DNA of 64,000 bases from Bacteroidales bacterium UBA3297 (GTDB lineage Bacteria; Bacteroidota; Bacteroidia; Bacteroidales; Paludibacteraceae), in assembly GCA_002362105.1 (NCBI GenBank), contig DETD01000001.1, forward strand, positions 124,001 to 188,000, written 5' to 3'. Position 1 is the first letter of the stretch. Each line of letters opens with the position of its first letter. The translations under genes were made by a program, and so were the position numbers. The notes beneath the pieces are model-generated. The model was not told where the DNA came from and ran no database searches. It was given only the letters and a program-made list of their open reading frames with translations. This document shows, one piece after another, positions 40,952 through 51,700 of this stretch.

Positions 40952-42170
40952 ATGGCAATCATTATCTGCGCAATCTATCTTATTCTGTTAGCCATCATCA
41001 TGTTCGTGCTAAAGATGATTTTCTTTAAAGTTCTATCAAACATGAAGTTGCTTATCTTCTTCATAGTAATGATAGTAATTCCATTTTCCCTTTACAAAGG
41101 CTGCCAATCGTGTGTGGGGCAAATAAAGAAAGAATTTCTGCAAGAAAGCACTCAAGACACGCCTGCTTTATTTACCGGACAAGAAGAGGAAGAAATAGTA
41201 GGGGAAAACGAAAAATTCAAAAGAGTTATCACCTTCGAATTGAAAGAGGGGCCCGGTCATACTATAACGAAAGGCGACACCATAGAAGTGGTAACCTACA
41301 ATGAGGATGGAAAGATTATAGAATCTTACCTTCCAGGGAAAATTGTAGAGTGGGATGATGAATGGACAAGATTTACCGCTAAATACGATGCAAGAGGGAA
41401 TAGAATTGAACAGCGCGATTACGACCAAAATGGCCAGTGCATCAAAAAAAGAAGCACTAAATATAATGCAAATAACAAGATAATAGAAGAAGTGACCTCA
41501 CGCTATGTATACGGCGAAGAAATCTCCACAAAATACGTGGCAAAATACGACGACAAAGGGCTTTTGATTGAAGAATACGACTCGTCGTTAGATGGAGATG
41601 TCAATTACCGTGTCACCTACAAATACGACGACAACGGGAAGCAAACCGAATATTGCAGATACCTAAGCGACGACGGTTTAGAAGAGAAGACCACAAATAA
41701 ATACGACGACAACGGGAAACTCATTCTATACACCTATAATTCGGAAGAATCTTCGCAAAAAAAACACTTATCGGTACGATGAGAATGGACGTCTGATAGA
41801 AGACTGTGAATTCGACTCAGACAATTCGCTTTACGCAAAAAAGACCTACAAATACAATAACAAGGGTTTCGTAGCCGAAGAGTGTATTGAAAGTAATGGC
41901 GAAAAGACCAAACATGTGTATAAGCGCGACGACAACGGGAAAGAGTTGGAAAAGTACACCTATAGCGGAACTACCCTACAAAGTAAGGAAGTCCACACAT
42001 ACAACGCTAAGGGAGAAAGAACCGAGCAGTGCCTTTATGGCGCCAATGGCAAGTTAAAGAAAAAAACAACTTTCAGAAAAGACAAGTACAAGAACGAAAC
42101 CATCGTCACAAAAGGAGAAGACGGCATCTTCGAATCGGGCGAATTAGAAGAGTTTGAATACTTTAAGTAA
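40952..42170 (+). pseudogene. YD-repeat-like membrane-anchored protein broken at an A8 run
   Basis: From MAIIICAIYLILLAIIMFV the protein has two N-terminal transmembrane helices and then repeats of the form Y-D-x-NG-K-x-I/L-E (KYDDNGKQTEYC, KYDDNGKLILYT). At 41757-41764 a run of eight A puts the reading frame into a stop 18 bases later. With seven A the frame continues as YRYDENGRLIEDC and runs through KYNNKGFVAEEC, KRDDNGKELEKYTY and TYNAKGERTEQCLYGANGKL to the stop at 42170. The product would be about 405 aa. YD-like repeats occur in RHS proteins and in YwqK-type antitoxins. Either a recent frameshift, a phase-variable tract, or a sequencing error. Confidence 0.7.
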
Positions 42171-42190
42171 TCCATTTCGTGATTTCATAA

Positions 42191-42613
42191 CAACAAGCAG
42201 CAAATCATTTATGCCTCGAACTGCCTAAATTCAAAGTCAATTCGTACAATTCAGAAAACAGCGACGAAAAATGGGTTATAGAGTTTGAAGAACCTATTGA
42301 CAGCACCCAACTCCAAAAGATGGATCCAAGTGGTGTGGCAAAGGTGAATGGCAGAGTGCTTTTCTTCCCTATCGTGTATGGGTATTCAGAACAGATAGAC
42401 GAAGTATTTTCGACTGACGAATACTACAAAAAAATGAGAGAAGAGGCAGAGGCCGTAGAAGAAGAGCCCGACAGCAAATACGATTATCGAAATTTCAGAT
42501 TAGAACTTCTGCCAGACTGCAAAACAGCAATCATTCTCTATTCGTGCCACATAACTTATAAAGAGAAGCCAAGTTCGGGAGGTTCATCACACCATCACCA
42601 CCACGATGACTGA
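42191..42613 (+). pseudogene. Fragment of a hypothetical protein with His-rich tail
   Basis: The frame is open from the stop at 42188-42190, but the first ATG is at 42320, so 97 residues would start at MDPSGVAKVNGRVLFFP. The 43 codons before that ATG also look coding (ELPKFKVNSYNSENSDEKWV, IEFEEPIDSTQLQK), hence the gene seems to have lost its start. The C-terminus is PSSGGSSHHHHHDD, a natural histidine run that may bind metal. No family recognised. It belongs to the same decayed stretch as the YD-like gene. Confidence 0.45.
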
Positions 42614-42639
42614 TGTTTTTGATAGAATTTTAGGGCATA

Positions 42640-43320
42640 TCATATATCAACCGACTTGTATTCTTTTTCCTCACCAGATTCACTTACAGCCAACAAATCG
42701 TTCTTCAATTCATCGGCTATTGTTGTATGGTCGCCATGCCCCGGATAGACGACCGTTTCGGCTGGCAAGCCAAGCAGTTTTTCTACCGAACGTGCTATTG
42801 CCTTCTTACGGCCACCAGGCAGACTTGTAGAACCGATTGTGCCCTTCATAAGGGTATCGCCAGAAATAAGCACATGCTCAGCCTCTGCATACAAACAAAT
42901 ACTGCCCGGAGAATGTCCTGGTGTATGCATAACGGTCAAAGAGGTATTACCAAAAGCAATGACAGCACCGTCTTCCAAAGAGAACTGCGGATCGCCCGTC
43001 TCAATCTTCTCGGTAAAGTTAAGTGCCATAGCCTGATAATCGATAATTGACACCAAGCGCTGGTCGTTGGGATTCACTTCAGGTTTCACGCCAAAGTGCT
43101 GACAAAAGAACGCATTGCCGAGCATATGGTCGAGATGGAAGTGGGTACAAATCAAGCGCACCACCTTCAATGAATTGGCCTCGACGAAAGAGACCACCCG
43201 GCGACACTCGTCCACGTCTTTGCTACCACAATCGACCAACACACATTCGCCCGACTCGTCATAGAGCACATACGTGTTCTGGTTGAATTGGGCATTCACA
43301 AAACGTTCAACCTTCAACAT
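42640..43320 (-). CDS. MBL-fold metallo-hydrolase (glyoxalase II-like)
   Basis: 226 residues from MLKVERFVNAQFNQNTYVLY; an earlier TTG would overlap the upstream gene's stop. The metal site is complete: CTHFHLDHMLG (H-x-H-x-D-H), HTPGHSPGSICLY (third His), ISGDTLMKGTIG (bridging Asp) and YPGHGDHTTI (last His). The size and motif fit the short glyoxalase II-like hydrolases. The substrate is unknown; being downstream of a dehydratase activase and an acyltransferase suggests thioester or lactone chemistry, as inference. It starts 7 bp after the acyltransferase gene. Confidence 0.85.
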   Translation of the reverse strand: MLKVERFVNAQFNQNTYVLYDESGECVLVDCGSKDVDECRRVVSFVEANSLKVVRLICTHFHLDHMLGNAFFCQHFGVKPEVNPNDQRLVSIIDYQAMALNFTEKIETGDPQFSLEDGAVIAFGNTSLTVMHTPGHSPGSICLYAEAEHVLISGDTLMKGTIGSTSLPGGRKKAIARSVEKLLGLPAETVVYPGHGDHTTIADELKNDLLAVSESGEEKEYKSVDI

Positions 43321-43326
43321 AAGCAA

Positions 43327-44184
43327 TTACTTTTCAGTTTGGTTATACGTCCAAGGATTTTTCTTGATACCAGCCAGTTTCACCATAGCCTCGTGGCAAC
43401 GACGGCGCATATCGTCAATCTGCGCGCGTTTGTCGGTGATATTAGGGTCTGGAAGAATAGGTTCGCCCACATTCAAAGTAACGCAAGCCTCCTTTCCGAA
43501 CCATTTTAAGAAACCAGTCCGCTTCCGATAAGAGTATGCCATCGGTATGATTGGAACATTAAGGCGGTGTGCGAAATTAAACGCGCCCTTCTTGAACGGA
43601 CGGATTGGAGTATAGAATTCCCAACGGCTTTCTTCCGCAAAGAAATGGATCCAATACCCCTGTTGGTGGTAATAGTCGAGAGCCTCATAAAACTTCTTCA
43701 TATCGGTAACCGATGCCGGGATAGGGATTCCACCCATCGTATGCATACGGCGCGCATCAGCACCTGCCATCTGTCCACGCCAAACAGGGAACTTGAGTTG
43801 GCGCCACCCTATAGCCGTAAAGACACCAGACATATCCCAGCGGAAGACATGGTTACTTACCGTCATAGCCCCATTCTTGAACAGATGCTTGTTCTTAGTG
43901 ATATTCTCCTTACCCTTCAAGCGGAACCCGTAACGGAAGTACTGCAAGAAATTGATAAGCGTACGGCTCTGCAAGTAGTACAGGAAATTCCAAAACTTGT
44001 AATAAAACGAATGGTCGATGTAAGGATAGTCGTTACCCACCAATTTTTCGGCCTCTTCCTCATTATCGGGATGCAGAACATGGGCATGCGGATCGTCGCC
44101 CCCATAGGTGATGTGTTCCAGAGGAATATAACGATCAGGTTCGACTTCGAGTTGGTCGTATAAAGGAGGTAATTGTTGTGCCAT
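43327..44184 (-). CDS. PlsC-like lysophospholipid/1-acylglycerol-phosphate acyltransferase
   Basis: 285 residues, no clear signal peptide. SNHVFRWDMSG is the H-x4-D catalytic motif of the PlsC family, and HFFAEESRWEFYTPIRPFKK matches the second motif (usually F-P-E-G-T-R-S), here with E-E-S-R. VPIIPMAYSY is the third conserved block. The protein is somewhat longer than PlsC, with about 80 residues before the first motif, and probably transfers an acyl chain to a lysophospholipid or aminoacyl lipid. It is 8 bp after the activase gene, in one operon. Confidence 0.8.
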   Translation of the reverse strand: MAQQLPPLYDQLEVEPDRYIPLEHITYGGDDPHAHVLHPDNEEEAEKLVGNDYPYIDHSFYYKFWNFLYYLQSRTLINFLQYFRYGFRLKGKENITKNKHLFKNGAMTVSNHVFRWDMSGVFTAIGWRQLKFPVWRGQMAGADARRMHTMGGIPIPASVTDMKKFYEALDYYHQQGYWIHFFAEESRWEFYTPIRPFKKGAFNFAHRLNVPIIPMAYSYRKRTGFLKWFGKEACVTLNVGEPILPDPNITDKRAQIDDMRRRCHEAMVKLAGIKKNPWTYNQTEK

Positions 44185-44192
44185 ATAGAAGT

Positions 44193-47100
44193 TTACTTTT
44201 TATTATCTTTCATATTAGAGATAAACAGCAACAGACGATTCGCGATATTCGCCTCGGAAACACCGCCGTCGAAATCGAGAGACAGCATATTCAGGTCAGG
44301 ATAGAGGCTTTTCAGCTTTTTCTCGATACCACGCGCCACAATATGGTTGGCAATACACCCAAACGGTTGCATGCTGACTACATTGTTGCACCCCTGCTTC
44401 ATAAAGGCAATAACCTCGGCAGGCAAGAGCCAACCCTCACCGAACTGGGCAGACAGGGAGATGACATCTTTCGCATATTCCGAGATTTCCTTAATATCTA
44501 ATTCCGGTTGGAAATAACGGAACACGGAAGCCTCCTTCTCGAACTTCTTCATAATGGAGTTTATCATCTTCCATGCCAGCTTAATGGCCATAGAAGGGGC
44601 CTTCATCTTCTTCACATGATGCTGTTTGTTGAAATCGTAATTGACAAAAGCACGAAGGAAGAAGTTGTGCACGGCCGAAGGTATAACCTCAACCCCATGC
44701 TCCATCAGCCAATCGGGCACATACTTGTGCGAATAAGGGTTGAACTTCAAATAAATTTCGCCAGTAATACCCGCCTTCGGATAAACACGGTCTTCGTAAA
44801 TAGGCACCTTGTTGAAAGCCTCGGCAGCCTCGCGAGTCAAGCGAATAAATGCTTTATAATCGCCCTTCTCACAAATTGGCTTCGCCTTTTCAAGGAATTC
44901 GTCGCGCAAGCGTCGAGCCTCGCCCCTGTTCTTTTCGCGAACAGCAATGGCATGATAGAAAATAGACAGCCAATCGCCATAGAAGGTAGAATAAAGCACT
45001 ATAGGTGCCACCTTGAAGTAATTCAACTTAAAGCCCTGCTGGTCGTCGGTATCAGTTCCCGCAATACCGATAACAGGCACTTGGGAGAATCCCGCATCGA
45101 CAATAGCCTTACGGATAAGCGCAGGATAGTTGGTAGCACGGCACTGTCCCAACTGCGTTACCGCCACAGCCGTTTTATCTAAATCGTACTTGCCAGACTG
45201 AAGCGCTTTAATAAAGTCGCCCACAATAAGGGTAGCCGGATAACAAACCTCGTTGTTACTATACTTCAAGCCCAAATCGTTAGACTCGGCATCGCCCATA
45301 GGCAACTGTTCCACATTATATCCTGCAAACTTAAACGCATGAGGAAGTAACGGAGAAATATATTCGGTAAAGAAAGGCGTAAGAATAGTACGTGTTTCTT
45401 TATCGATTTTTTCAAACTTGTGCGGTTTGACAAAAGGATGAGGGTTCAGCTGCAAGTTGCGTCCCTCCTTCTTCGCCTTGTCTTCAACAGCAGACAAACG
45501 GAGCGAATCGATTAACGAGCGGACACGCAGTTTCATAGAACCCACGTTATTAATATCGTCTATTTTCAGCAGAGTCAGTGACTTACCATGCCGGTTCAAG
45601 ACCGAACGGACTTCGTCGACGAAGAACGCATCGGGTCCGCACCCGAAAGAAGTAGTCTCTACATAATGGGTCAGCATATCCTGCCGGGCAGTCCACTGCG
45701 CAGAATTCAAGATACGGTTCACGAAAGTCCACTGTTTAAGGATGAACGTTTCGCGCTCCTCAACCTCCAAATAGCGCGCGACATCTTCAGTCAGGACATC
45801 CACACCCAGTTTGGCAATCATCTCACTCACCTTATGCTGGACGAGCGGATCGGTATGATAAGGGCGACCAGCCAAAACGATGGCCATTCGTCCGTTTTTC
45901 TGAGCATCGGCAAAAGCGTCCAAATTCAGTTTGCGCATACGCATTCCGAAATCGGCATACGCTTTGAGTGCCTTGGCATGCGCCTTCTTTACAGCCTTTT
46001 TATCAAAGCCCAAAGGCTTCATATACTCAACCAACTCACGCAACAACAATTCGTCGCTGCTGAATGAGATAACCGGAGAGTCGATAGGGATATTGGTATC
46101 GATAGCCGAATGGACAACTTCGGGATAACCGATAACAATAGGACAGTTGAAAGAAGAAGTTGCGGTTTTGTCTTCCGTTTTTTCATAAACGACACGCGGA
46201 TAGAAAATACGGTCGACATGCTGTTCCTGCAGATTGTAAATATGCGAATGCACCAATTTGGCAGGGAAACAAATGTTGTCGGACATAACCGTATGTACTC
46301 CCTTCTCGTAACTTGTGTAAGTGCTAGTAGCCGAAAGCACCACCTTTATACCCAATTCGGTAAAGAACGAGTGCCAGAAAGGGAACTCCTCGTACATATT
46401 AAGGGCACGAGGAATACCAATGGTCAATTTCGGGTGTTCGACAGCAGCCGCATTGTCGGCACGGTCAAACAACTCGTGATACTTCTGTAAGCTAAGGTTA
46501 ACACCAGTATAGTCGGCAGCAGAACCATTAGAGAAGACTCTTTCGCACTTGTTGCCAGAGTAATAGCTCTTACCGTTTTGGAAAATATATCGGGTAATGC
46601 GGCACTGGTTTTCACAACCATGGCAAATCAGTGTTTTCTGTTCAAAAGCTGCCTCGTTAAGGAAATCGTCGAGCGGACGCGCAACAACCTTTCCACCAGC
46701 AGTTTCACTCATCTGCTTAGCGAACAGCGCACAACCGTAAGCTCCCATCAGTTCAGGCACATTGTTGCAATAAACCGACTGTCCGGTCAAATTTTCAAAA
46801 GCCTTGACAATAGAGTCGTTACGCATGGTGCCACCCTGCAAAACGACATGTTTTCCCAGTTCGTCGTAATTTTTCAGTTTCAGCACCTTGAAAAGGCAGT
46901 TTTTCACAACCGAATAGGCCAAACCAGCCGCAATATCGCTTACCTGGGCGCCTTCGCGGAGCACCTGCTTCACCTTAGAGTTCATAAAAACGGTACAACG
47001 TGTACCCAAATCGCTCGGAGCCTGACTTTGACACGCTTGAAGGACAAAATCTTCAATTTTGCAGTCCAACGTTTGTGCAAAAGTCTCTATAAACGAGCCA

Positions 47101-48515
47101 CAGCCAGAAGAGCAGGCTTCGTTCAGTTCCATACGGGTAAGTGCACCGTTTTCCACATAAATAGCCTTCATGTCTTGGCCACCAATGTCGAGGATGAAAG
47201 ACACATCAGGACACATTTTGCGTGCAGCCACATAATGCGCCATAGTTTCAATCATTCCATAGTTCAGCGAGTAAGCCGCCTTAATCAGGTCCTCGCCATA
47301 ACCAGTAGAACATGCTGCAACAATGTTCAACTTTATGTTTTCTTCATCACAACGTTCCTTCAGGCGTTCCAATCCATGACGGACCGTACCAATCGGATTA
47401 CCGCCATTATGGGCATAATACTTAAAGAGGATGCTACCATCGTTCCCCATCAGTACCACTTTAGTCGTAGTAGAGCCAGAATCAATACCCAAGAAAGTAG
47501 GTTCGCCAGGCTTCACCTCGTTCAAGTTGACAATAGGGATGTACGACTGCGCCTTCTGCGCTTTCCAAGCCAAGTATTCAGCCTCATCGTTAAAAATAGG
47601 CGGAAGCGAAACGAAAGTTTTGTTTTTCTTCACCTTGCTTTCTTCCTTTTCCACAGGAGCGCCATTGAGCAACTCCGTCAGCGACTCGACCGTATAGGCG
47701 CAGACCTTCTCGGCTGACACCGAAGACACATCGGACGGGAGTTTGGCGCTAAGCGCAGTGCCCCAAGCCGGAATAACATTGGCACGTTCTTCCAGCAGCA
47801 CATCTTTCGCAATATCGAGTTTGAAATAATCGGCAATAGCCTTACGCAAAGAAGGTATAAAAGTAAGCGGGCCACCACACATCAGCACGGTAGGCTTCAC
47901 TTCACAGCCATGGCTCAAGGCAGAAGCCGTCTGCACAGCAACAGCCCTGAAAATGCTAGCCGCAATATCTTGTTTCGACACATTACGTGCCACAAGGTTT
48001 TGAATATCGGTTTTCGAGAAAACACCACAGCGAGACGCAATCGGATAAATCGTAGAAGACTGCCGTGCAAGTCCGTCAAGGTCAGCAACCTCAACGCCAA
48101 GACAAAGAGCCATTTGGTCGATAAAAGCACCCGTACCGCCGGCACAGTTTCCGTTCATGCGCAAGTCTTTCACATGTCCGTCTTGCAGATACACGATTTT
48201 TGCATCTTCACCACCAATATCGATAATGGTGCTTACCTCAGGATGAAGCAAACGGGTGTATTCAGCCGCAGCAATTACCTCTTGGACAAACTGTATGCCA
48301 TACCGTTCAGAAACGCCAAGGCCTACCGAGCCCGTAATAGCCAGAACGAACTGCTCGCCATTGAGAACACCAGAAAGTTCTTTCAAAAAGATTTCAAGAG
48401 CCCCCTTCACATCAGCCTTATGACGGCGATAAGAGGAGTAGACAACCTGCCCATTGGCATCGAGCGCTACAATTTTCGCAGTTGTAGAACCAATATCAAG
48501 GCCTATTTTGTACAT
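44193..48515 (-). CDS. 2-hydroxyacyl-CoA dehydratase activase fusion (BadF/BadG type)
   Basis: 1440 residues. Two activase ASKHA domains in tandem: MYKIGLDIGSTTAKIVALD with DIGGEDAKIVYLQDG (residues 1-250) and FLGIDSGSTTTKVVLMGNDG with DIGGQDMKAIYVENG and ACSSGCGSFIETFAQTL (about residues 340-590). Then comes a DUF2229-like part (TIGIPRALNMYEEFPFWHSF) with Cys motifs (ICHGCENQCRI), and a C-terminal half resembling HgdB/BcrC-type dehydratase subunits (FGCGPDAFFVDEV; MKQGCNNVVSMQPFGCIANH). Such proteins carry a [4Fe-4S] cluster and ATP-dependent electron transfer. The substrate is not known for this fused form. It has its own strong promoter and is followed by the acyltransferase and MBL genes. 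Confidence 0.9.
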   Translation of the reverse strand: MYKIGLDIGSTTAKIVALDANGQVVYSSYRRHKADVKGALEIFLKELSGVLNGEQFVLAITGSVGLGVSERYGIQFVQEVIAAAEYTRLLHPEVSTIIDIGGEDAKIVYLQDGHVKDLRMNGNCAGGTGAFIDQMALCLGVEVADLDGLARQSSTIYPIASRCGVFSKTDIQNLVARNVSKQDIAASIFRAVAVQTASALSHGCEVKPTVLMCGGPLTFIPSLRKAIADYFKLDIAKDVLLEERANVIPAWGTALSAKLPSDVSSVSAEKVCAYTVESLTELLNGAPVEKEESKVKKNKTFVSLPPIFNDEAEYLAWKAQKAQSYIPIVNLNEVKPGEPTFLGIDSGSTTTKVVLMGNDGSILFKYYAHNGGNPIGTVRHGLERLKERCDEENIKLNIVAACSTGYGEDLIKAAYSLNYGMIETMAHYVAARKMCPDVSFILDIGGQDMKAIYVENGALTRMELNEACSSGCGSFIETFAQTLDCKIEDFVLQACQSQAPSDLGTRCTVFMNSKVKQVLREGAQVSDIAAGLAYSVVKNCLFKVLKLKNYDELGKHVVLQGGTMRNDSIVKAFENLTGQSVYCNNVPELMGAYGCALFAKQMSETAGGKVVARPLDDFLNEAAFEQKTLICHGCENQCRITRYIFQNGKSYYSGNKCERVFSNGSAADYTGVNLSLQKYHELFDRADNAAAVEHPKLTIGIPRALNMYEEFPFWHSFFTELGIKVVLSATSTYTSYEKGVHTVMSDNICFPAKLVHSHIYNLQEQHVDRIFYPRVVYEKTEDKTATSSFNCPIVIGYPEVVHSAIDTNIPIDSPVISFSSDELLLRELVEYMKPLGFDKKAVKKAHAKALKAYADFGMRMRKLNLDAFADAQKNGRMAIVLAGRPYHTDPLVQHKVSEMIAKLGVDVLTEDVARYLEVEERETFILKQWTFVNRILNSAQWTARQDMLTHYVETTSFGCGPDAFFVDEVRSVLNRHGKSLTLLKIDDINNVGSMKLRVRSLIDSLRLSAVEDKAKKEGRNLQLNPHPFVKPHKFEKIDKETRTILTPFFTEYISPLLPHAFKFAGYNVEQLPMGDAESNDLGLKYSNNEVCYPATLIVGDFIKALQSGKYDLDKTAVAVTQLGQCRATNYPALIRKAIVDAGFSQVPVIGIAGTDTDDQQGFKLNYFKVAPIVLYSTFYGDWLSIFYHAIAVREKNRGEARRLRDEFLEKAKPICEKGDYKAFIRLTREAAEAFNKVPIYEDRVYPKAGITGEIYLKFNPYSHKYVPDWLMEHGVEVIPSAVHNFFLRAFVNYDFNKQHHVKKMKAPSMAIKLAWKMINSIMKKFEKEASVFRYFQPELDIKEISEYAKDVISLSAQFGEGWLLPAEVIAFMKQGCNNVVSMQPFGCIANHIVARGIEKKLKSLYPDLNMLSLDFDGGVSEANIANRLLLFISNMKDNKK

Positions 48516-48554
48516 GTATTGTCGTTTGTTTGCGTTTAAACCACATTAAAAACA

Positions 48555-48585
48555 CAAATTTAATGCAAATGAACGAGTTCTCAAA
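48555..48585 (-). promoter_or_regulatory. Promoter of the activase operon
   Basis: Minus strand: TTTG, 19 bp, TAAATTTG, both boxes at consensus. Transcription would begin about 30 bp before the start codon. Confidence 0.75.
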
Positions 48586-48679
48586 AAAAACAAGCAGGCG
48601 GAGCATCCACCAGCTTTAGCGAAAAGCAAGTCACAAAAGATTAAGCCGCCCCATTAGTTCAAAATTCTACTTTTTTTCG

Positions 48680-48687
48680 TATGTTTG
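48680..48687 (+). promoter_or_regulatory. -7 box upstream of the coiled-coil protein gene
   Basis: TATGTTTG matches TAnnTTTG and overlaps the only in-frame ATG (48681). The message would then begin past that ATG, so translation would have to start at a non-ATG codon, probably TTG at 48759. The upstream -33 box is poor. Confidence 0.45.
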
Positions 48688-48758
48688 TAACGTATAAGAA
48701 GGTAAAAAAATTATTTACCCAAACACATCATCAAATAAACCGATACAATTTACTGGTT

Positions 48759-51700
48759 TTGAATAAGTTTTTCCCCATATGGCTACTTATAGCCACCATC
48801 CTTCTGGGTGGTGCGGGTACTGCATATGCCCAAGAGACAGGCGAAGAAAACGCCACAGAGCTGAACGAGGGCAACGACAACACAGACGAGGAGCCAACAG
48901 AACACACCCGCAGAAGTGAACGTGCAGCCCGTAGAGCTGCAAAAGAGGCTGAAAAGCGGAAGCGCAAAGCTGCCCGAGAAGCCGCAGAGCAACAAGCCCT
49001 CAGAAAAGCCGCCCTCAGGAAAGCAGCAGAAGAAGCCGCAGAACGAGAAGAGGAACGAAAAAAGGAAGAAACCGAAGCAAACAGCCTCGAAGCCATCGAA
49101 CATAAAGAATACGCGAACGACGAAGAACGGAAAAAAGCCATAGAGAAAGCGCACGCCGAAAAGGTCGCCCGCGAACAGGAATTACGCAGAAAAGCGGACG
49201 AAGCCGAGAGAAAGGCGGAATTTGAAGAAGCAAAAAAGCGCAACGAGCAACACACGAAAGAAAGACTGGACCAGCAGCAGGCTGAGGAAGAGCGCAGGAA
49301 AGCCGCTGAGCAGGAAAGTTTGAAAAAAGAAAAAGAAAAGCAGGAAATGCAACGCGAGCGTCAACGCCAAGAAATGGAAGAAAGGCGTCAGAAAGCACGC
49401 GAACGCATAGAGCAACACAAAGCCGAACAAAGGGCTGAAAGAGAGCGCCAGCAACAAAAAATGGAAGAGCGCAAGCGCATCAACCAAGAGAAACTGAACA
49501 AACAGAAAGAGAACCGTCGCGCACGCGCACAACGAGAGAAAGAAGAACGCCGCAAAGCAAAAGAAAGAGCCGCGCAAGAAAGAGAAGCGCGTCTCCAGAA
49601 ACGTGCGGAAGAACGTGAAAGAGCCAGACAAAAGAAAGAGGCACAAGCCGCCAGAGCCGAACAGCAAAGGCAAATGCGCGAAGAAAGGAAAGCACGTCAA
49701 CGCGAGATGGAAGCACGACGCCAAGAGGCCATCATGAGACGCGCCGAACAGCGCCGCCAACGCGCCGAGCAGCAACAAAGCATACAGAAATCGGCCGCCG
49801 AGCGCAACAAAGAGCGTTCGGCCGAAATAAAACAACGCCAACGCGAACGCCTGCAACGACAGAAGCAGAAAGACGCCGAACGCCGACAGGCACAACGCGA
49901 GAAAGAGCTGAAAATGCGTGAGAACGAAAGGGAGAAAAAGGCACTAGCCCGCCAAAAACGCCAAGAACGCATGCAGGCTGAAATGGAGGCACGACAAGCA
50001 AGACGAGAGAAGGAGGCGCAGGAACGCGAACGCAAAGCCGAACTGCACCAACAGGCACTTGAAGCCGCCTCGAAACGAAGAGAAGCGGAAATTGAACGCC
50101 GAATTCGCGAAAACGAAAAACTGGCAGCAGAAGAAAAGGAAAAACTGATTGCCGAGAAAAAAGCCAAAGCCGAAAAAGAGGCGCGAAAAATAGCAGAAAA
50201 ACGCGTCAAGGCCGAATGGAAGAAAAAGAACGACAAGCGCAAACGCGACGAGAAAGCAGAGAAAATGCGCTTGAAATACGAGCGACAGCTTGAGCTAGAC
50301 TCTATTGAGGCAGAACGCGAACGTATGAGGGACGAGGCGGAAATGATGGAAGCCGCATCGGACTCATTAAAGGCGGCGAAGATTGCAGAGAAAGCCGCTA
50401 AAAATGCGGACAAAGCCGCCAGAAACAGAGAAAGGCTGATGTCGAAGCTGGAAAGCGCCCAGATAGACAGTACGGATTACGACCAAGAAACGGGAAAAAA
50501 GAAGTCGCGGAAAGAAAAACTGAACGACGAGTTCTCGATGGCCGCCGACAGTCTGGAAATGAACATCAGCGAAGACGATGACATCAGTTTGGACAACGAC
50601 TCTACAGCGGGAGGAGACGACCTCTCGTTGGAAAAGAAGGAAGTCTTGATTGATGGCGTCGACAGCGTACTGTTAGCCCAACAAATTGCCGAGTTGGAAG
50701 AAGAAATGCAGAACATGCAGGACTTGAAAGACGCAGAAAGGGCGGCAAAAGAAGGTAAGACCAAAGAGAAGGTTATAAAGATAAAAATACCAGACTGCGT
50801 CTACCCGAACTCTGTCAACTACAAAAGGAACAAGTTCGACTTCAACTACGAGTACAACTTCTTCATGTACTATATGCACCACACTTATTTCTACAAGCGG
50901 AAGCTGTACGACAAGAAGGACTCGACGCGAATTATGGCAAAAAAACTGATGACACTTGTCGGCAACAGTCCGTACAGGCGCATCAATCTGAACAAGTTAG
51001 TCGACTCGGTGAGTGTACTGCTGCCAGGCTACGATGTAGAGACATTTGCCGACAGCATGATTTCGAATCTCAACCTTGAATACCTGAACACAGGAGAAAT
51101 AAAGGTTAAGTACAAGAACCACAAGCAGAACAAGATATACGCCAAGCTTCAAGTCAGAGAAGGACGACAACTTGGCCACATCAAGTTCTACACCCACAAC
51201 AAGCGAAATGTCATAGAGCAGCTGAACGGAGAAGACTACGAAGGTCTGCTTCCACCAGAAGACTCGACCGATGCAGACGTACAGTTGTTAGCAGACTCTA
51301 TAGCCCGCATAAAGGCAAGGGCCGATTCGCTAAACAACATGCGTAGAATGCAGGAAGACTCGCTTGAAGTGCCAATCACAATGGATAGGAACAATGTCGA
51401 CTCGTTGTCATCCATCATGCCACAACGCGACAATGCTCCAATGCTGAACTCTGGCGACACAAAAGCAGGCGAAGAAACACCTTCAATTACAGAGCCTCTA
51501 TCGGAAGAGAACACCCCTCCGACAACGCCATCCGACCCTCCGACTCTGGCAACCTCTCCACCAGAAGTTCCGGAGATGAGTGAGAAAGAGCGCAAGAAGG
51601 CAGAAAAAGAAGCCGCCAAAGCCGCTGAAAAAGCGGCCAAGGAGGCAGAAAAAGAAGCCAAGGAGGCTGAGAAAGAGCGTAAGAAAGCTGAGAAAGAGGC

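Noticed and set aside
46578..47717. 379-codon frame opposite the activase gene, plus others at 44508-45182 and 47910-48539
   Set aside because: Antisense shadows of a clearly coding gene with strong motifs; translations lack any family pattern.
48731..50413. Long minus-strand frames (174, 237, 238 codons) opposite the coiled-coil gene
   Set aside because: They arise from the repetitive Glu/Lys/Arg/Ala codons; translations are Ser/Phe/Leu-rich low-complexity sequence.
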